Assembly: GCA_003971905.1 (NCBI GenBank)
Contig: RSEE01000061.1
Span: forward strand, 186,001-250,000
Direction: 5' to 3'
DNA length: 64,000 nt
From: Moniliella sp. 'wahieum'
Taxonomy: Eukaryota > Basidiomycota > Moniliellomycetes > Moniliellales > Moniliellaceae
Shown here: positions 33,220 to 45,339 of the stretch, one piece after another
How the letters are laid out: each line of letters begins with the position of its first letter
Position numbering within the stretch: position 1 is the stretch's first letter
Notes under the pieces: model-generated
Told to the model about the DNA's origin: nothing
Database searches by the model: none
The model's input: only the letters and a program-made list of their open reading frames with translations
Translations under genes and position numbers: made by a program

Positions 33220-35179
33220 TGTGCTGCGTGCACGCACCTGTACGGTTTGCGTTCGACGTAAGCTTTCCCCCGCTGCCTCCATCTCTTCCACTCTCAGGTC
33301 CTTTCCCTCCTCCCTCGCCTCCCATGTGTAATATGTCACCCAGCTTGGCCTCCCCCAACGTGCACTTATTGCACTGTGATGAGTATCAACATTCACGCAT
33401 CTGCCCTGTTGGGGTGTGAGCGGGATGCACTTGGTGTGCTCCACGCGCTAGATATGTTTTTAGGTGCTGCGCATTGGCCGTAGAGATGAGTGCTGGGAAC
33501 CAATTCCCATTCTCGCACTGCTGAATGGGTGGATTGGAGGGCCGCGAGGATAGTATTGTGGTTTTCCACCATATGGCCCGTGCTCGCATTCGTCCTGAAA
33601 GGGGAGGCTGCGCTGTGATCTCAGACCAGCAATACTCTTGGCCAGGATCGTGCGTGCCAACCAGATGCTCGGAGCGGCACGCAAATATTGACTGGGACAA
33701 AGAGGAAGCGATGGCGATCGCGATATGGGAAGGAGACATGGACAGAAAGGGGGAGGCCGCGCGCGTAGTAGCAGTCCAGGGCAAGTTGTCCATTTACGTG
33801 ACGACACAAATAGAGTGCCGGGATATCATACAACTTGCTCGTTGTCTACACTCTCCTTGGTCGGATACCCTCCATCCTCCGCACGCTGCCGCCCATGCCG
33901 CCCGCTTGCCCACGACCGCCCGGCTGGGTGGACCAGAACACGTGACCAGGGCGGATCACCCGTTCCTCGTTGCCAAACCTCATGTCTGATGCCATCCCGC
34001 CAAGACAAGACAAAGACGAAGGGCGATAAAGCCTTCTTCGGCACAGCTGTGGACCATGTCTGCCGTTGGGGCAAGTCAGGCCTACCCTATACCTCCGCTA
34101 AGCACTTACCGTGCATACCCCAGGAGCTTGTGGGTAGATCGCGGCGTGGGAACAGGACAACAAATTCATCCTCCTCACCCTCTCCCCGCTTCACACAGAG
34201 CAACTCACAAAAGCAAAGTATTGCGCAACAATACCCATTTCCTTTACTTCAGCCATGCGCAACGCTGGGCTGTCATAAGCGGCGACTGAAATGAAGACCG
34301 CGGTTAGTATTTGGTTTGGTCATATGCATGAGGATGCCATAGACATTCGACCTATACTAGGATTATAAACGGCATGAGTTCAGGCCAATGAGGCGATGGA
34401 ATTGAGTACGAGGGGAAGGGAATGCTGGAATGGCGGAAAGGGAGGAGGCCTACGCCATGCTTGCGGCATCCAGGTATGTCTCCCATCCTGGCTCAAGGAG
34501 GCTTGGGTACTGCCAGGCATGGCACGGCATGGGAAGGAAGAGAATGCAGGATGGCGAGGCGCGAAAGGGAGGATGCGTCCCGGGTGCATAAGTGCGCCAA
34601 GTCCTGGGGATACGTGTTTGCCACTTGCTCCACGAACCCAATATGACAATACGGTACTGCATCAGAGGGAAACGTCAGTTGAAACTGCTTCGTCAAGAGT
34701 CGAGTGAGGCCGACAGTGGGGCGGATGCTGACCACGTCGGGGACGAGGGCGGAAGCAGGCGTCCAGGACGGATGCGCAAAAGTGAATAAAATGCCAGAGA
34801 CAACTGCGGAACGGATTGTAAGAGAGCAGACATGATGTCCGGCAAGCACATTCCACAGACCATGGACCGAGGCAGAGCAGTGCACCCTACCCCCGACCCA
34901 AACTGGGATAGACCGTATGACACTCCACCTCGATCCCACTCAGGTCTCGCCCTCGACCCCCCATGTGGCGCCGCGTGACGAGAGGAGACTTACAATTAGC
35001 TTGGAGCACACGCACATTACAACAGAGCGGTACACGCCGCGGAACACGACAGCCCAGACGCTAGATAGCCACCTGTCAATGAGCGTCGATGCGGGCGAAT
35101 TCGGAAGAGGCGAAATGTGCTTCACATGAATTCAGCCGATTCACGCACAAGACGGCGCACCTGGCAGGATCCAGACAGG
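33220..35179. other. Region between PCNA and UBC7, about 2 kb, possible minus-strand coding pieces
   Basis: The region is unassigned. On the minus strand, protein-like segments occur in shifting frames between about 35125 and 34450 (for example LIDRWLSSVWAVVFRGVYR, MCLPDIMSALLQSVPQL, CHIGFVEQVANTYPQDL) and near 33460-33790. They could be exons of one unrecognised gene. I could not assemble a consistent model or name a family. Confidence 0.3.
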
Positions 35180-35703
35180 TTAGAAAATCAGGCGCAAGTC
35201 GGCGAAAGGGACGGTGGAACGTACACGCTTCTTGTACGCTGGCAGGTCCTCTCGCACCTGCTTGGCAGCATCAACGTTGGCAGGAGAGTCGGTGTTGGGG
35301 TGGTCAGAGGAGAGGAGGGAGATGACAGAGACGAGAATGCTTTCGACCGAGTGGACCGGCATCCAGCGCTCGCCGGCGTCTTCGTATCCATACTGGTCGG
35401 TGCCAGGGGGTGGAGGATGGAGATGCAGACAGTGCCGTCTTCGTAGATGTTGGGGTGCCACATCTTGGTGATAAAGCGCATCTTGGGGGGGCAGGGGATA
35501 CTCGGGGGGGAAGATGAGCTCGGCGTGGAGGAAACCACCCTCGTAGAGGGTGTCCTGGGGCCGATGATCATGATGTCCCACTCGTAGAGGTTGGAGTCGT
35601 CCTTGAGGCCGGCGCTGAAGCCGTCGACAGGGCGCTTGGTGAGCTCGGTGAGCTGGCGCTTGAGGAGGAGCGCATTGCCAGCAGTGGGGGCGGAGGTGCT
35701 CAT
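35180..35703 (-). CDS. Ubiquitin-conjugating enzyme E2, UBC7/UBE2G1 type
   Basis: E2 enzyme; this class works in ER-associated degradation. ATG 35703 gives MSTSAPTAGNALLLKRQLTE, then RPVDGFSAGLKDDSNLYEW. After frame changes the E2 core continues: DTLYEGGFLHAELIFPPEYP, MRFITKMWHPNIYEDG and GTVCISILHPPG with the catalytic Cys. Next comes the extended acidic loop typical of UBC7/UBE2G (GYEDAGERWMPVHSVESIL), then SPANVDAAKQVRED. Length is about 174 residues, normal for the family. Frame breaks near 35550, 35490 and 35420 look like base losses. The gene is divergent from RPC2 with 301 bp between starts. Confidence 0.92.
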
Positions 35704-36004
35704 GGGGGCGGTGGCGGTGGCGGTGGCGGCGGCGGTGGCGGGGGGCGGAGGGAGGTGGGGGTGGTCGGTGTGGGATCGGGGAGGAGCACGCACGGAAGCG
35801 AGCGCGACGCACTAGGGTTGGTTGCGCCTCGCGGCGCAGGAGCAGTGTGCCTGTCTCGTCGCCTCCCGCCCGCCGCCCGCCGCCCCGCCGCGGACTGGGC
35901 CGCTCGAAAATGAAATGTTCGCCCCGCCATTCCGCCGCTCTTTTTCCCTCCCTCGCCGCCTTTTTTTGGGCCCGACCGCCCCCTTCCCGCACCCCACCCG
36001 CGCC
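35704..36004. promoter_or_regulatory. Shared divergent promoter of the UBC7-type gene and RPC2
   Basis: 301 bp separate the two start codons. CTAGGGTT is at 35812-35819. The region near 35705-35750 is a GGTGGCG/GGGGGC purine-rich tract. Confidence 0.55.
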
Positions 36005-39000
36005 ATGGCCTCCGAAACGGCCAACGACGTCGACAACGACGAGCACATGCTCGACGCCGCCACCGACGGCGCTGCCACGCATGACAGCGTCCACACGGCC
36101 TTCTACGGCGACCCCGCCGACCGCCCCGAGGTTGTCGCCGGCCCCGATCCCCCAGGCCCTGCCCGACCCTGCCCATCTGCCGAAGCGCACGCGCTCCCTG
36201 GCACATGACCTTGCCTCCGACAGCAAGGCCGCCGCCACCGACCTGTACGAGTCCATGTCTCTCGACCAGCAGCATGCCGCCATCGCTCACTCGCCCGAGC
36301 GCCCAACCTCACTGCTCCCATCAAGGAGGTGGCCGACAAGTGGCAGCTGCTGCCTGCCTTTCTGCAAGTCAAGGGCCTGGTCAAACAACACATTGACAGC
36401 TTCAATACTTTGTTGATTATGGCCTCAAGGAGATTTTGAAGGCCAACCAGCTTGTCACAGTGACATCGACCCCAAGTTCTATTGGAAGTACACCGATATC
36501 TACGTTGGCATCCCCTCCGCCCGGGCGGCGACGGTCCCGTGGTGGAGCCCGGACCAACGGTCAAGGGATCGGGCAAGGGCTCGCTCAAAAGCTTTAAAGG
36601 TGCCTTTAGCCCACACGAGTGCCGTCTCCGTGATATGACGTACAGCGCCCCCATTTACGTTGACGTTGAGTACACGCGTGGAGGTAAGATCTACCGCCGC
36701 AAACACATCGATATTGGGCGGATGCCCATCATGCTCCGCTCCAACAAGTGTGCCCTTTCTGGTCGCACTGAAAAGGAGCTGGCACAGATGAACGAGTGTC
36801 CACTTGACCCAGGTGGTTACTTTGTCGTTAAGGGACAGGAGAAAGTTATTCTCATTCAAGAGCAGCTTAGCAAAAACAGGGTCATCGTCGAAGCCGATAC
36901 CAAAAAGGACATCGTGTCCGCCAGTGTGACATCGTACGTGTTTTTTTTTTATCTGCAACCTTTGAAGAGGCGTGCCGACTAAGTACTGACTGTTGAATTT
37001 TGCCAGCTCGACGGCCGAACGGAAGAGCAAGTCGTACGTGGTGAGCAAGAACAAGTGTATCTACCTGCGCCACAATAGCATGACCGAGGACATTCCCATT
37101 GTGGTAGCGTTCAAGGCCATGGGCATAACAACGGATCGCGAAATTATCGAGACGGTCGCTGGAACACGAGGCATTCCGCGAGTTGTTCAGCAACTCCATC
37201 GAGGAGGGGTGCCGACTGAAGGTGTTTACCCGAAGGCAGGCACTCGACTACATTGGCCGCAAGGTCCGTCGCATGATGCGCCCGGGCGTGCCCCGGCGGC
37301 CTGCCCACGAAGAGCACTGGAGTGCTGGCGACCGTCGTGGTAGCCCACGTGCCAGTTGAAAAGCTCAACTTCCGTCCCAAAGCCATCTACCTGTCCACAA
37401 TGGTACGCCGCGTGCTGGCCTGTGTCCTGGACCCGACTCAGGTCGACGACCGAGACTATGTGGGCAACAAACGCCTCGAGTTGGCAGGGCAGCTGCTCTC
37501 GCTACTGTTTGAGGACATGTTCAAAAAGTACAACTATGACCTCAAAATGTCTTTCGACAAGGTCATGAAGAAGCAGCATCGCGCAACCGAATTTGACGCC
37601 AATCAGCACCGTGCCTACCACGCCGACAACATCACCTCAGGGTTTGTCCGAGCCATCAGTACGGGCAACTGGAGTTTGAAGCGTTTCCGCATGGAACGCG
37701 CCGGTGTCACTCATCTTCTCTCTCGTCTGCTACATCTCTGCCCTGGGTATGATGACGCGTATCTCGTCTCAGTTTGAGAAGACGCGTAAGGTGTCGGGCC
37801 GCGTGCGTTACAGCCGTCGCAATGGGGAATGCTCTGCCCTTCGGACACGCCCGAAGGTGAAGCCTGTGGATTGGTGAAGAACCTGGCCCTCATGACCCAC
37901 ATCACGACTGAGATTGACGAGCACCGCTCGAAAAGCTGGCCTATACCCTGGGATGCGAAGATGTGGCTCTGCTGACTGGTGCCGAAATGCACCACAAGGG
38001 AAGTTTCCTCGTCTTCCTCAATGGCCGTGTGATTGGCTTGACCCGCGCACCCGTCGGTTCATCACCGCCTTCCGCAAGCTGCGGCGAATGGGCAAGATTT
38101 CCGAGTTTGTTAGTGTGCACACCAACACTCAACAGCAAGCTGTGGTGATTGCCTCTGATGGAGGGAGTGTGCCGCCCATGATCATTGTCGACAATGGCAA
38201 GCCAAAGGTCAAGACAGTCACATCGCGCTTCTTAAGCGCGGGAGGATGTCATTTGACGATTTCCTGGCCAAGGGACTGGTCGAGTATTTGGATGTGAACG
38301 AGGAGAACGACAGCTACATTGCTCTGTATGAGAAGGACATTCTCCCTGAGTACACTACGCATCTGGAAATCGAGCCGTTCACCATCCTTGGTGCCGTTGC
38401 CGGACTGATCCCATACCCCCACCACAATCAATCCCCGCGGAACACTTATCAGTGTGCCATGGGTAAACAAGCCATCGGGGCGATCGGGTACAACCAGCTT
38501 AACCGCATCGATACTCTGCTACCTTATGGTCTACCCCCAACAGCCGATGGTCAAGACCAAGACCATCGAGATCATTGGGTACGACAAGTTGCCTGCCGGC
38601 CAAAATGCGATGGTAGCGGTGATGAGCTACTCGGGATACGATATTGAGGACGCGCTGATCATCAACAAGAGCTCGATTGACCGTGGCTTTGGGCGGTGCC
38701 AGGTGATGCGTAAGACGACAGTACAGATCAAAGCGTACCCCAACGGGACGAGTGACCGGATCGGCGACGTGCCCAAAGATGAACAGGGCAACGTGCCCTT
38801 CCGCTACCAGGTTCTGGAGGATGACGGTTTGGCTGCCGTCGGTGCCGAAGTGAGCGACGGGCAGGTGTACATCAACAAGCAGTCGCCCGTCTTAGCTGCG
38901 GGTACGGGGGAGATGGACCCAGGCATGGGCGCAAACCCTGTGGTGATCGGATACAAGGGCACTGCGCCCAGTTACAAAACCAAGGTTCCTTCCTACGTTG

Positions 39001-39795
39001 ACCAGATTGATCACTGACAGCGATGGAGATCAGCAAATCATCAAGCCCTCCTTCGCCAAACTCGCCGCCCCGAGTTGGGTGACAAGTTCTCCTCCCGCCA
39101 CGGACAGAAAGGTGTGTGTGGCCTAATTGTCCGGCAAGAGGATATGCCGTTCAGTGACCGGGGTGTCTGCCCGGACATTATCATGAACCCGCACGGTTTC
39201 CCGTCGCGTATGACGGTGGGCAAGATGATCGAGTTGCTTGCAGGTAAGGCGGGTGTGATCAGTGGGGAGCTGCAGTACGGCACTGCTTTTGGCGGATCTA
39301 AGGTGGCGGACATGTCGCGCATCTTGGTGGAGAATGGCTACAACTACGGCGGCAAGGAGTACATGACTTCGGGCATCACTGGCGAGCCGATGGAGTGCTA
39401 TGTGTACTTTGGCCCGATCTACTACCAGAAGCTGAAGCACATGGTGCAGGACAAGATGCATGCGCGTGCACGTGGGCCGCGTGCGCTGCTGACGCGCCAG
39501 CCCACCGAGGGCCGCTCCCGCGATGGTGGTCTGCGTCTGGGAGAGATGGAACGGGACTGTCTGATTGGGTATGGTGCCACGCACTTGCTCTTGGAGCGAC
39601 TGATGATCTCTTCCGATGCATTCTCGGTGGATGTGTGTCAGCTGTGCGGCCTGCTGGGCTACAATGGCTATTGCGGCCATTGCAAGACGGGGCGCAGGTG
39701 GCCAACATCACGTGCCGTATGCGACGAAGCTGCTGTTCCAGGAGCTGATGGCCATGCAAGTCGTGCCGCGCCTGGTGCTGGAAGACTCGGTGTGA
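36005..39795 (+). CDS. RPC2: RNA polymerase III second-largest subunit
   Basis: Beta-like catalytic subunit of Pol III (tRNA, 5S rRNA, U6). ATG 36005. Pol III-type blocks: [143 protein letters not shown] and [22 protein letters not shown]-terminal zinc motif reads [16 protein letters not shown]. The intron (36934-37006, GTACGT...CCAG) restores frame as [12 protein letters not shown]. About ten frame changes interrupt it; each keeps the conserved alignment, so base errors are likely. It ends [10 protein letters not shown] at 39795. Confidence 0.95.
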
Positions 39796-40123
39796 GCTGC
39801 TCGGTGCGCCCACACGCTCGCCTCCCTTGCCCTTGCCCTGCCGCACTGTACTCTACCAAACATCATACCGTCCCGCAAGGGAACCCCCATCCTCTCCTAC
39901 GTAGGCATGTCGAATGCAGCCGTCCCGTAGCCCCGCGCCGATGGACGGTCGTGGCGGCAGAAGGTAGCAGTAGAGCAGGCCAGCTGCGCCCACTGGGTGA
40001 CGAGGGCCGGTGCAACCCACCCAGGCAGGGCCAATCAGCGGTGGTGGCCCGTGACTAGGCCAGCTCAGAGGCACACACAGCCCGACCTGCCTGCTTCCAT
40101 CGCCGCAACCCGGCACCCTCGCC
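39796..40123. other. Spacer between RPC2 and LCL3
   Basis: 328 bp. Holds the RPC2 3' flank and the LCL3 promoter. Nothing recognisable. Confidence 0.4.
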
Positions 40124-40964
40124 ATGCCCCACCCCGCCGCCTCGCCCTCCCGGCCTCCCCCCCCGACCCACACACTCGCAGCCCATTCGCCCGATGAGCA
40201 GCCCATCGTCACCGTCCCCCTCTCCACCCAGGTCGCCGCCGCCGTCCTGACTGTCGCCGTGGGCGGCAGCTGGGTGTGGTGGAGGTACTTGCGCCGCCTG
40301 CCCACCACAGACTACTTGACCCCCGCTCTCCTGCGCCGGTCCAAGCATATTTCTGGCACTGTCGTGCGCGTGGGCGACGGCGACGGATTCCGTCTGGTAC
40401 GCCCTTTCTCCTTTGGCTTCAATTGTGCTTGTGGGCTTACCCTCAATGCAGTACCACCAGCCTGGCGGTCGTTTCCTCGGGCCGTGGCTCTACCCCCTCC
40501 CCCAGAACCGCAAGCTCAGCATCGGCAGCGAAACGATCAGTGTGCGTCTGGCTGGGGCGGATGCACCAGAACTACCCCACTTTGGCAAGCCTGGCCAGCC
40601 TTATGGTGCGGAAGCACTCGAGGAGCTGACCCGACTGGTCAAGGGGCGCTACCTCACAGTGGGCGTCGGTCACCTGGACCAGTACCGCCGCCTGGTCGGC
40701 ACGCCCTATGTGTGGCTCCCCCCCTACGTCCTAGGCCTACCAACATTTCCCTCCGTATGGTCCAACTCGGCCTGGCTACAGTCTATACCCTCCGGGCGCT
40801 GAATATGGCAAGTCTACTTACTTGACGTGCTGTTGGGCAAGACGAGTTCAGGGGAGCGCCGCCTGGTGCTTGCACAGGAGAGAGCCAAGAAGTTGAAGCG
40901 AGGCATGTGGTCCTTGAAAAAGATGACCACTCCCGCCGACTTCAAACGAGCCCACAAAGACTGA
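40124..40964 (+). CDS. LCL3: LCL3-like mitochondrial membrane endonuclease (SNase domain)
   Basis: Staphylococcal-nuclease-fold protein of the fungal LCL3 family. ATG 40124 opens a Pro-rich leader. A membrane segment (STQVAAAVLTVAVGGSWVWW) follows, then GTVVRVGDGDGFRL. An intron (40397-40451) joins to YHQPGGRFLGPWLY and the SNase core: ISVRLAGADAPELPHFG, QPYGAEALEELTRLVKGR, LDQYRRLVGTPYVWLPP, ISLRMVQLGLATVY and, after a frame change near 40825, LDVLLGKTSSGERRLV and AQERAKKLKRGMWSL. It ends at 40964. Frame breaks near 40710-40740 and 40825 look like base errors. The nuclease Arg/Asp/Glu pattern is present in part (RLAGADAPE). Confidence 0.85.
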
Positions 40965-41159
40965 ACACGACCCGGCGCATCTTTCCGCCTTGTACAGCAG
41001 GCAGGTGGCAGCAAACCGTACCTTTCAGCATTTGGTAGTTATCGTGTAATCCATCCTGGCGCTAGAAAATATGCTCTCAGAGGTGCCAATCACCTGGGAA
41101 GGTGAAGGAGGTCAGGGATGGGCGTGTTCATGCATAGACTTGGAGGAAGAGGTAGGAGA

Positions 41160-43064
41160 TCAGTTGGTTGGCCTAAGCGATGGGGAAGGCGGGAGAGAGA
41201 GACCAGGTCGCAGAGTAAGAGTGCTGAGTTGGCTGGGGGCAAAGGGCACCGATTTGATGTGGCGCGAGCGTCGAGCCCGGAATCGGAGCAAGCGTAGAGT
41301 AGCAATGGCCAAATCACGGGCGTGATCCATAAGAGAGCACCCAGGGCGTTGCGCCACCAGACTGGGTCCTCCCCCGTCAGGTGTCCCATACGGGGCGGTC
41401 ACTGTCAAAATCGGGGAGTCCGGCACTCACCACAGCCGGTCCCAGAGCCGCCGATCCTAGCGACACAGCTGGGGCCATCCCCAGTACGCGACGAAGAGGT
41501 GGGCAAAAGCGAGAGAGAAACAGGAGCAGCGACCCTCCGGCAGCAGCGAAGATGGGCAGCGTCAATGCGCCTGCAAGCACGCCCATGACCGAGGCCGGGG
41601 TCATATAGACCACGTGCAACTCCTCCATGTGGAGGTACTCGATATTCAAGACGCGTTGGGGGCGTTCGGTGGGCCGCGGGTGGTGGCCCAAGATAGCAAT
41701 GCGCTCTGCATCCCCACCCTCCTCATATCCGGCCTCCACCAGGGTATTGAGCGCCTCAAGTGCCTCCTGTGCCTCCACACGCAACATGGCAGGTACCCTG
41801 TACTGCACCGTCCTTCGCTCCCAATTCGTATACTCCACATCCTCCGCCGCAATCCCGGGTCAACGTAAGGATCCCGCCCGTGGTCTGCGCTGGGCCGAGC
41901 GGGACTGTCACTCATGCCCAGTGAGGGCGGTTGCTCCAGGGACATCTTCCACAACACTTGCACACGCTCGTGGGTGGATAGGTACACCCGCAGCTCCTCT
42001 ATCGTGTGCACCTCACGCACCTCCCCACCACGAAGAACATCACCGCCCGCCGGGCCTTCCCCTGGGCCCCCGTTGAACAGACGCTCCATCATGTGCCGCG
42101 CTGCCGAAGGCTCAGGGCGGGGAAGCGCCAAAGCAGCCGTCCGGCGCGCCGCTTCGGCACGATACCATGAACGGAAGAGAAGGCGGTAGAGGGCACGGCG
42201 GAGAGGGAAATACGCCGCCCGAACCCAAGGGACGAGGAGGAGGGTGGTGGCAGGAGTAGGCGGCCACAGGCCAGTACTCGAAGAGGAGGAAGACACGTTG
42301 CCTCGGAGCAGCCGCTTGGTGAGCCCGTCGACCCCGAACGTGCTCCCGAGGGAGCAAGGGGTGGGGTTTGGACAAAGGGCAGCATCAACAAGGTTGGTAA
42401 CAGCCAATACGAGGGACGGAGTAGGACAGGGAGTCGCATGGTGATCAAGACGAACGGGACCAAGGGGAGGTCGGCATTGAGCTATCAGTAGAAGGTCAGT
42501 ACGGCTGATCAAAGGGTTGGACAACGCATAGAGGCAGAAAGACGCACGTGCCAATCCAAAGGTCGGTTGAACACGCGGTTCGCCAAGTCGTTTCCCACGA
42601 GTAAACGCATTGCGAACCGGCCATAGGCGGAGCAGAGGACATATGCGCTTACGCCCATAGTGGCGCCCACAGCAAGGCGAGAGGAAGAGTGGTCTTGTCG
42701 GCGATAAAGGAGAGGACATTGCGCAGCCATCGCTCAGGCGCTGAGGCGGCGTCGGTCATCTGGTACTGTTGCTGGCATTGGGGACATTTGGCGGCTACAG
42801 TGTAGATGGGATCTTGGCCACCCGCACGCCCTCCACCACCAATTCCCATCAGGTTCATGCCTCGGGGGCTGCGCCTCTGCTGGGTATCGATCCAGGATAA
42901 GAGGCAAGCTTCGTGGGCCACCAGGGTGCATCCGCATGGGTGCACAAAGGGGGCGCTTTTGCCGGAGGGAGGCGGAGTGGGACTGTCGTCTTCACTTTCG
43001 GCACAGATCCAGCATGTCTTCCCGACGAGGTCGTCGACGGTGACGGGTCGAGAGGGAGAGGCAT
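41160..43064 (-). CDS. Membrane-bound RING-CH (MARCH-type) E3 ubiquitin ligase
   Basis: ATG 43064. Minus-strand frames give a C4HC3 RING-CH finger: CWICAESEDD, HPCGCTLVAHEACLLSWID and CPQCQQQYQM. Hydrophobic segments follow (TTLPLALLWAPLWA and a stretch in several frames around 42600-42100). After these come NWERRTVQYRVPAMLRVE, EALNTLVEAGYEEG and a late hydrophobic segment VMGVLAGALTLPIFAAAGGS. It ends near 41160 with DPVWWRNALGALLWI and an Arg-rich tail. MARCH proteins ubiquitinate membrane proteins. The order RING-CH then several membrane spans fits, but it is much shorter than Ssm4/Doa10. Several frame changes occur. It is divergent from the citrate carrier. Confidence 0.75.
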
Positions 43065-43137
43065 GATGGAAATGGCGATGGTGGCGAGGGGGACGAGGGT
43101 GTTGCTAATTAACGGTAGTCGGTAGTCGTCAATCGTG

Positions 43138-43175
43138 GGTCACCGGGGTCACCGGTCACCGGTCACCGGTCACCT
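43138..43175. repeat. GGTCACC tandem/palindromic tract
   Basis: GGTCACC units overlap through CGG (CCGGTCACCGGTCACC) about five times in the 317-bp divergent promoter of the RING-CH and citrate carrier genes. The same word recurs at 57534-57557. Confidence 0.85.
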
Positions 43176-43381
43176 GATAGCATGACGTTTTCTGTGTTGA
43201 AATGTTCAGCCGAGCGGAATCCTGGGCTGGCAGTGCGGGCTTTTCCTCCGATCCTCCCGGCGGCGCCTCTCACGGCCGCTCGGCCTGAAGCGGACTTGGC
43301 GGTCGGAGTGGACATGTGACGCACCAGCCACGAGACGACAACTCCGTCTTCATCGATCGTCCCTCTCTCTTCGACCCCACC

Positions 43382-44329
43382 ATGACCTCTACCAACAAGT
43401 CCGGCAAGAAGGACAAACCCCTGGCTTCGCTCATTGCCGGCGCCACCGCTGGGGCGGTCGAAGGGGTGGCCACATATCCCATTGAGTTCACCAAAACAGT
43501 ATCCCAATTTGCCGTTCGCGGCGGTGGCAAGCCTCCCTCGCCCATTGCGATTGTGAAAGACACGGTGGCCCAGTCCGGGGTGCGGGGCCTGTATTCCGGT
43601 TGTGGCGCCTTGGTTGCGGGCAACGCCGTAAAGCGGCGTGCGCTTTTTGGCCTTTGACCACTTCAAAACCCTTCTTCGCGACAAGGATGGGCGTTTGAGC
43701 GGACCGCGTTCGCTCCTCGCAGGCCTGGGCGCTGGTGTGATGGAAGCTGTCTTTGCCGTCACGCCATCGGAGACAATCAAGTAAGTTGGATCTACCTCCT
43801 AAAATGTGGCTCCACAAACTGACCGCACCTCCATAGGACCAAGCTCATTGACGACGCCAAACAACCTGTGCGGCGGTACCCTCCCGGCCTGGTGGCGGGC
43901 ACAGCAGCTATCGTCCGGCAGAGGGTGTATCGGGTGTGTACCGTGGCCTGGTGCCGGTTGTGCTGCGTCAGGGGGCAAACAGTATGGTTCGGTTGGGCTC
44001 TTACTCGACCCTCAAAAACTTGGTGCAGGGGTCGTCACGCCCGGGGCAGACCCTTCCTGGGGGCGTAACATTCGGCATTGGCGCGGTGGCGGGTGTATTA
44101 CTGTGTACACCACCATGCCTTTTGACACGGTCAAGACGCGGATGCAGTCTCGACGCCAAATCAAGGTACCGAGGACAATCGACTGCTTTGCCAGACAGTC
44201 AAGACAGATGGTGTGTTGGCTTTGTGGCGCGGTTCGACTACACGCCTGGCCCGCCTGGTCTTGTCGGGCGGGATTGTCTTTACCATCTACGAGGAGATGA
44301 TGGCACTCATGGGCGCTGCTACAGTTTAA
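43382..44329 (+). CDS. CTP1: Mitochondrial citrate (tricarboxylate) carrier
   Basis: SLC25-family inner-membrane exchanger. ATG 43382. The three carrier signatures are YPIEFTKTVSQF, TPSETIKTKLIDD (across the intron) and MPFDTVKTRMQS. ASLIAGATAGAVEGVATYP and ANSMVRLGSYSTLKNLVQG fit the citrate-carrier (Ctp1) group. The intron (43781-43836, GTAAGT...ATAG) keeps frame as SETI-KTKL. Frame changes near 43635, 43920, 44100 and 44165 interrupt the helices, with similarity resuming. It ends ALMGAATV at 44329. It converges with SRP9. Confidence 0.92.
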
Positions 44330-44554
44330 CTTTGGTTGACCTGACACATTCCACTTTCACACTCGCTGATGCGTATTGTTACGAGAAAGGACCATTTTCT
44401 CCTTGATGCGCCTTCTGAAAAAAAGCCATCGGTAGACATACAGATAGGAGAGAGGAGATGCGCTCGTAGCCACAAAAAGCGAGCCAAAAGTCGTAAGCGC
44501 AGAGAGAACACAGTGAAGAAAGGACATGTGCAATGAAGCAGAAGTCCGGCTCCA

Positions 44555-45061
44555 TCACTTCTTGCCCTTTTTCTCTTCTTCTTGGCTGCCCCCGAAGCGG
44601 CCGGTGCAGTGGATACTTCGGCACCAGTAGCAGGGGTTCCCGGGGCTGGTGACCCGCTAGCAGCTTGGGCGCTTGCCACGAGCTGAGACAGATGGGCTTG
44701 GACCGTCTCGGTGTGGCGGCGAGCGTGGTCTGCCTTGGTGGGGCCCTCGGCCCCAGCAGCGCGAGCCAGAAAATCCCTGGTCAACGCTTCGAAGCGGTTC
44801 AGGATGGCCTGGGACCGGGTCTTGTATTTCAATGTGGTGGTGTCATCGGTAACCTTGAGAATAAGCCATTGATGCTTGGGTCGGAGCTTGATCACGTACC
44901 GAGTCTGGCGCGGTAGCGCAGGACGGAAGAAGAAAGGTGTCCAAGGTGAGCCACATTGCAGTAAGAACGAGGAGGGGGCAGAAACATACCTTGTCGGGAG
45001 AGGCTTCCAGCAGAGCCAAAGCGGCGGCCTGGTATTCGGGCCAGTGCTTGATGTACACCAT
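44555..45061 (-). CDS. SRP9: Signal recognition particle 9-kDa subunit
   Basis: SRP Alu-domain protein. Exon 1 (44990-45061) reads MVYIKHWPEYQAAALALLEA. An intron (44905-44989, GTATGT...CCAG) joins SPDK to TRYVIKLRPKHQWLILKVTD and then TLKYKTRSQAILNRFEAL. This matches SRP9 (MVYI..W..F, ...P.KTRYV.KY...., LVLKVTD, LK.KT). A long Ala/Lys-rich tail follows, longer than animal SRP9 but usual in fungi. A stop at 44555-44557 after a Lys-rich end needs one frame change near 44575; otherwise the frame runs on to about 44326. Confidence 0.88.
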
Positions 45062-45339
45062 GGTGGCTCGGTGGCCCAGCGAGAGGAACAGAAGCAGGCC
45101 ACAAAAGACTGCTCTGTTCGACGGTCGACGACACGCAGCCTAGTCAATCCGAGGAACTTGGCCACGAATACGAGCTGGGCGGCAGGGAGGGGCAGCATGC
45201 AGTACATTCCGCCAGCCCATTCCGCCGCCCCTGTTGGTACGCCTTTTTTATTTAGTGTCTCTGCGCCACCGTATATACGCAGCCGGGCCGCCTCCATCAT
45301 CAACGCGTCCCTCGTTCACTTGTTTCGCTGATACGTGCC

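Noticed and set aside
36500-37054. Minus-strand open frame opposite RPC2
   Set aside because: A shadow of the conserved Pol III coding sequence.
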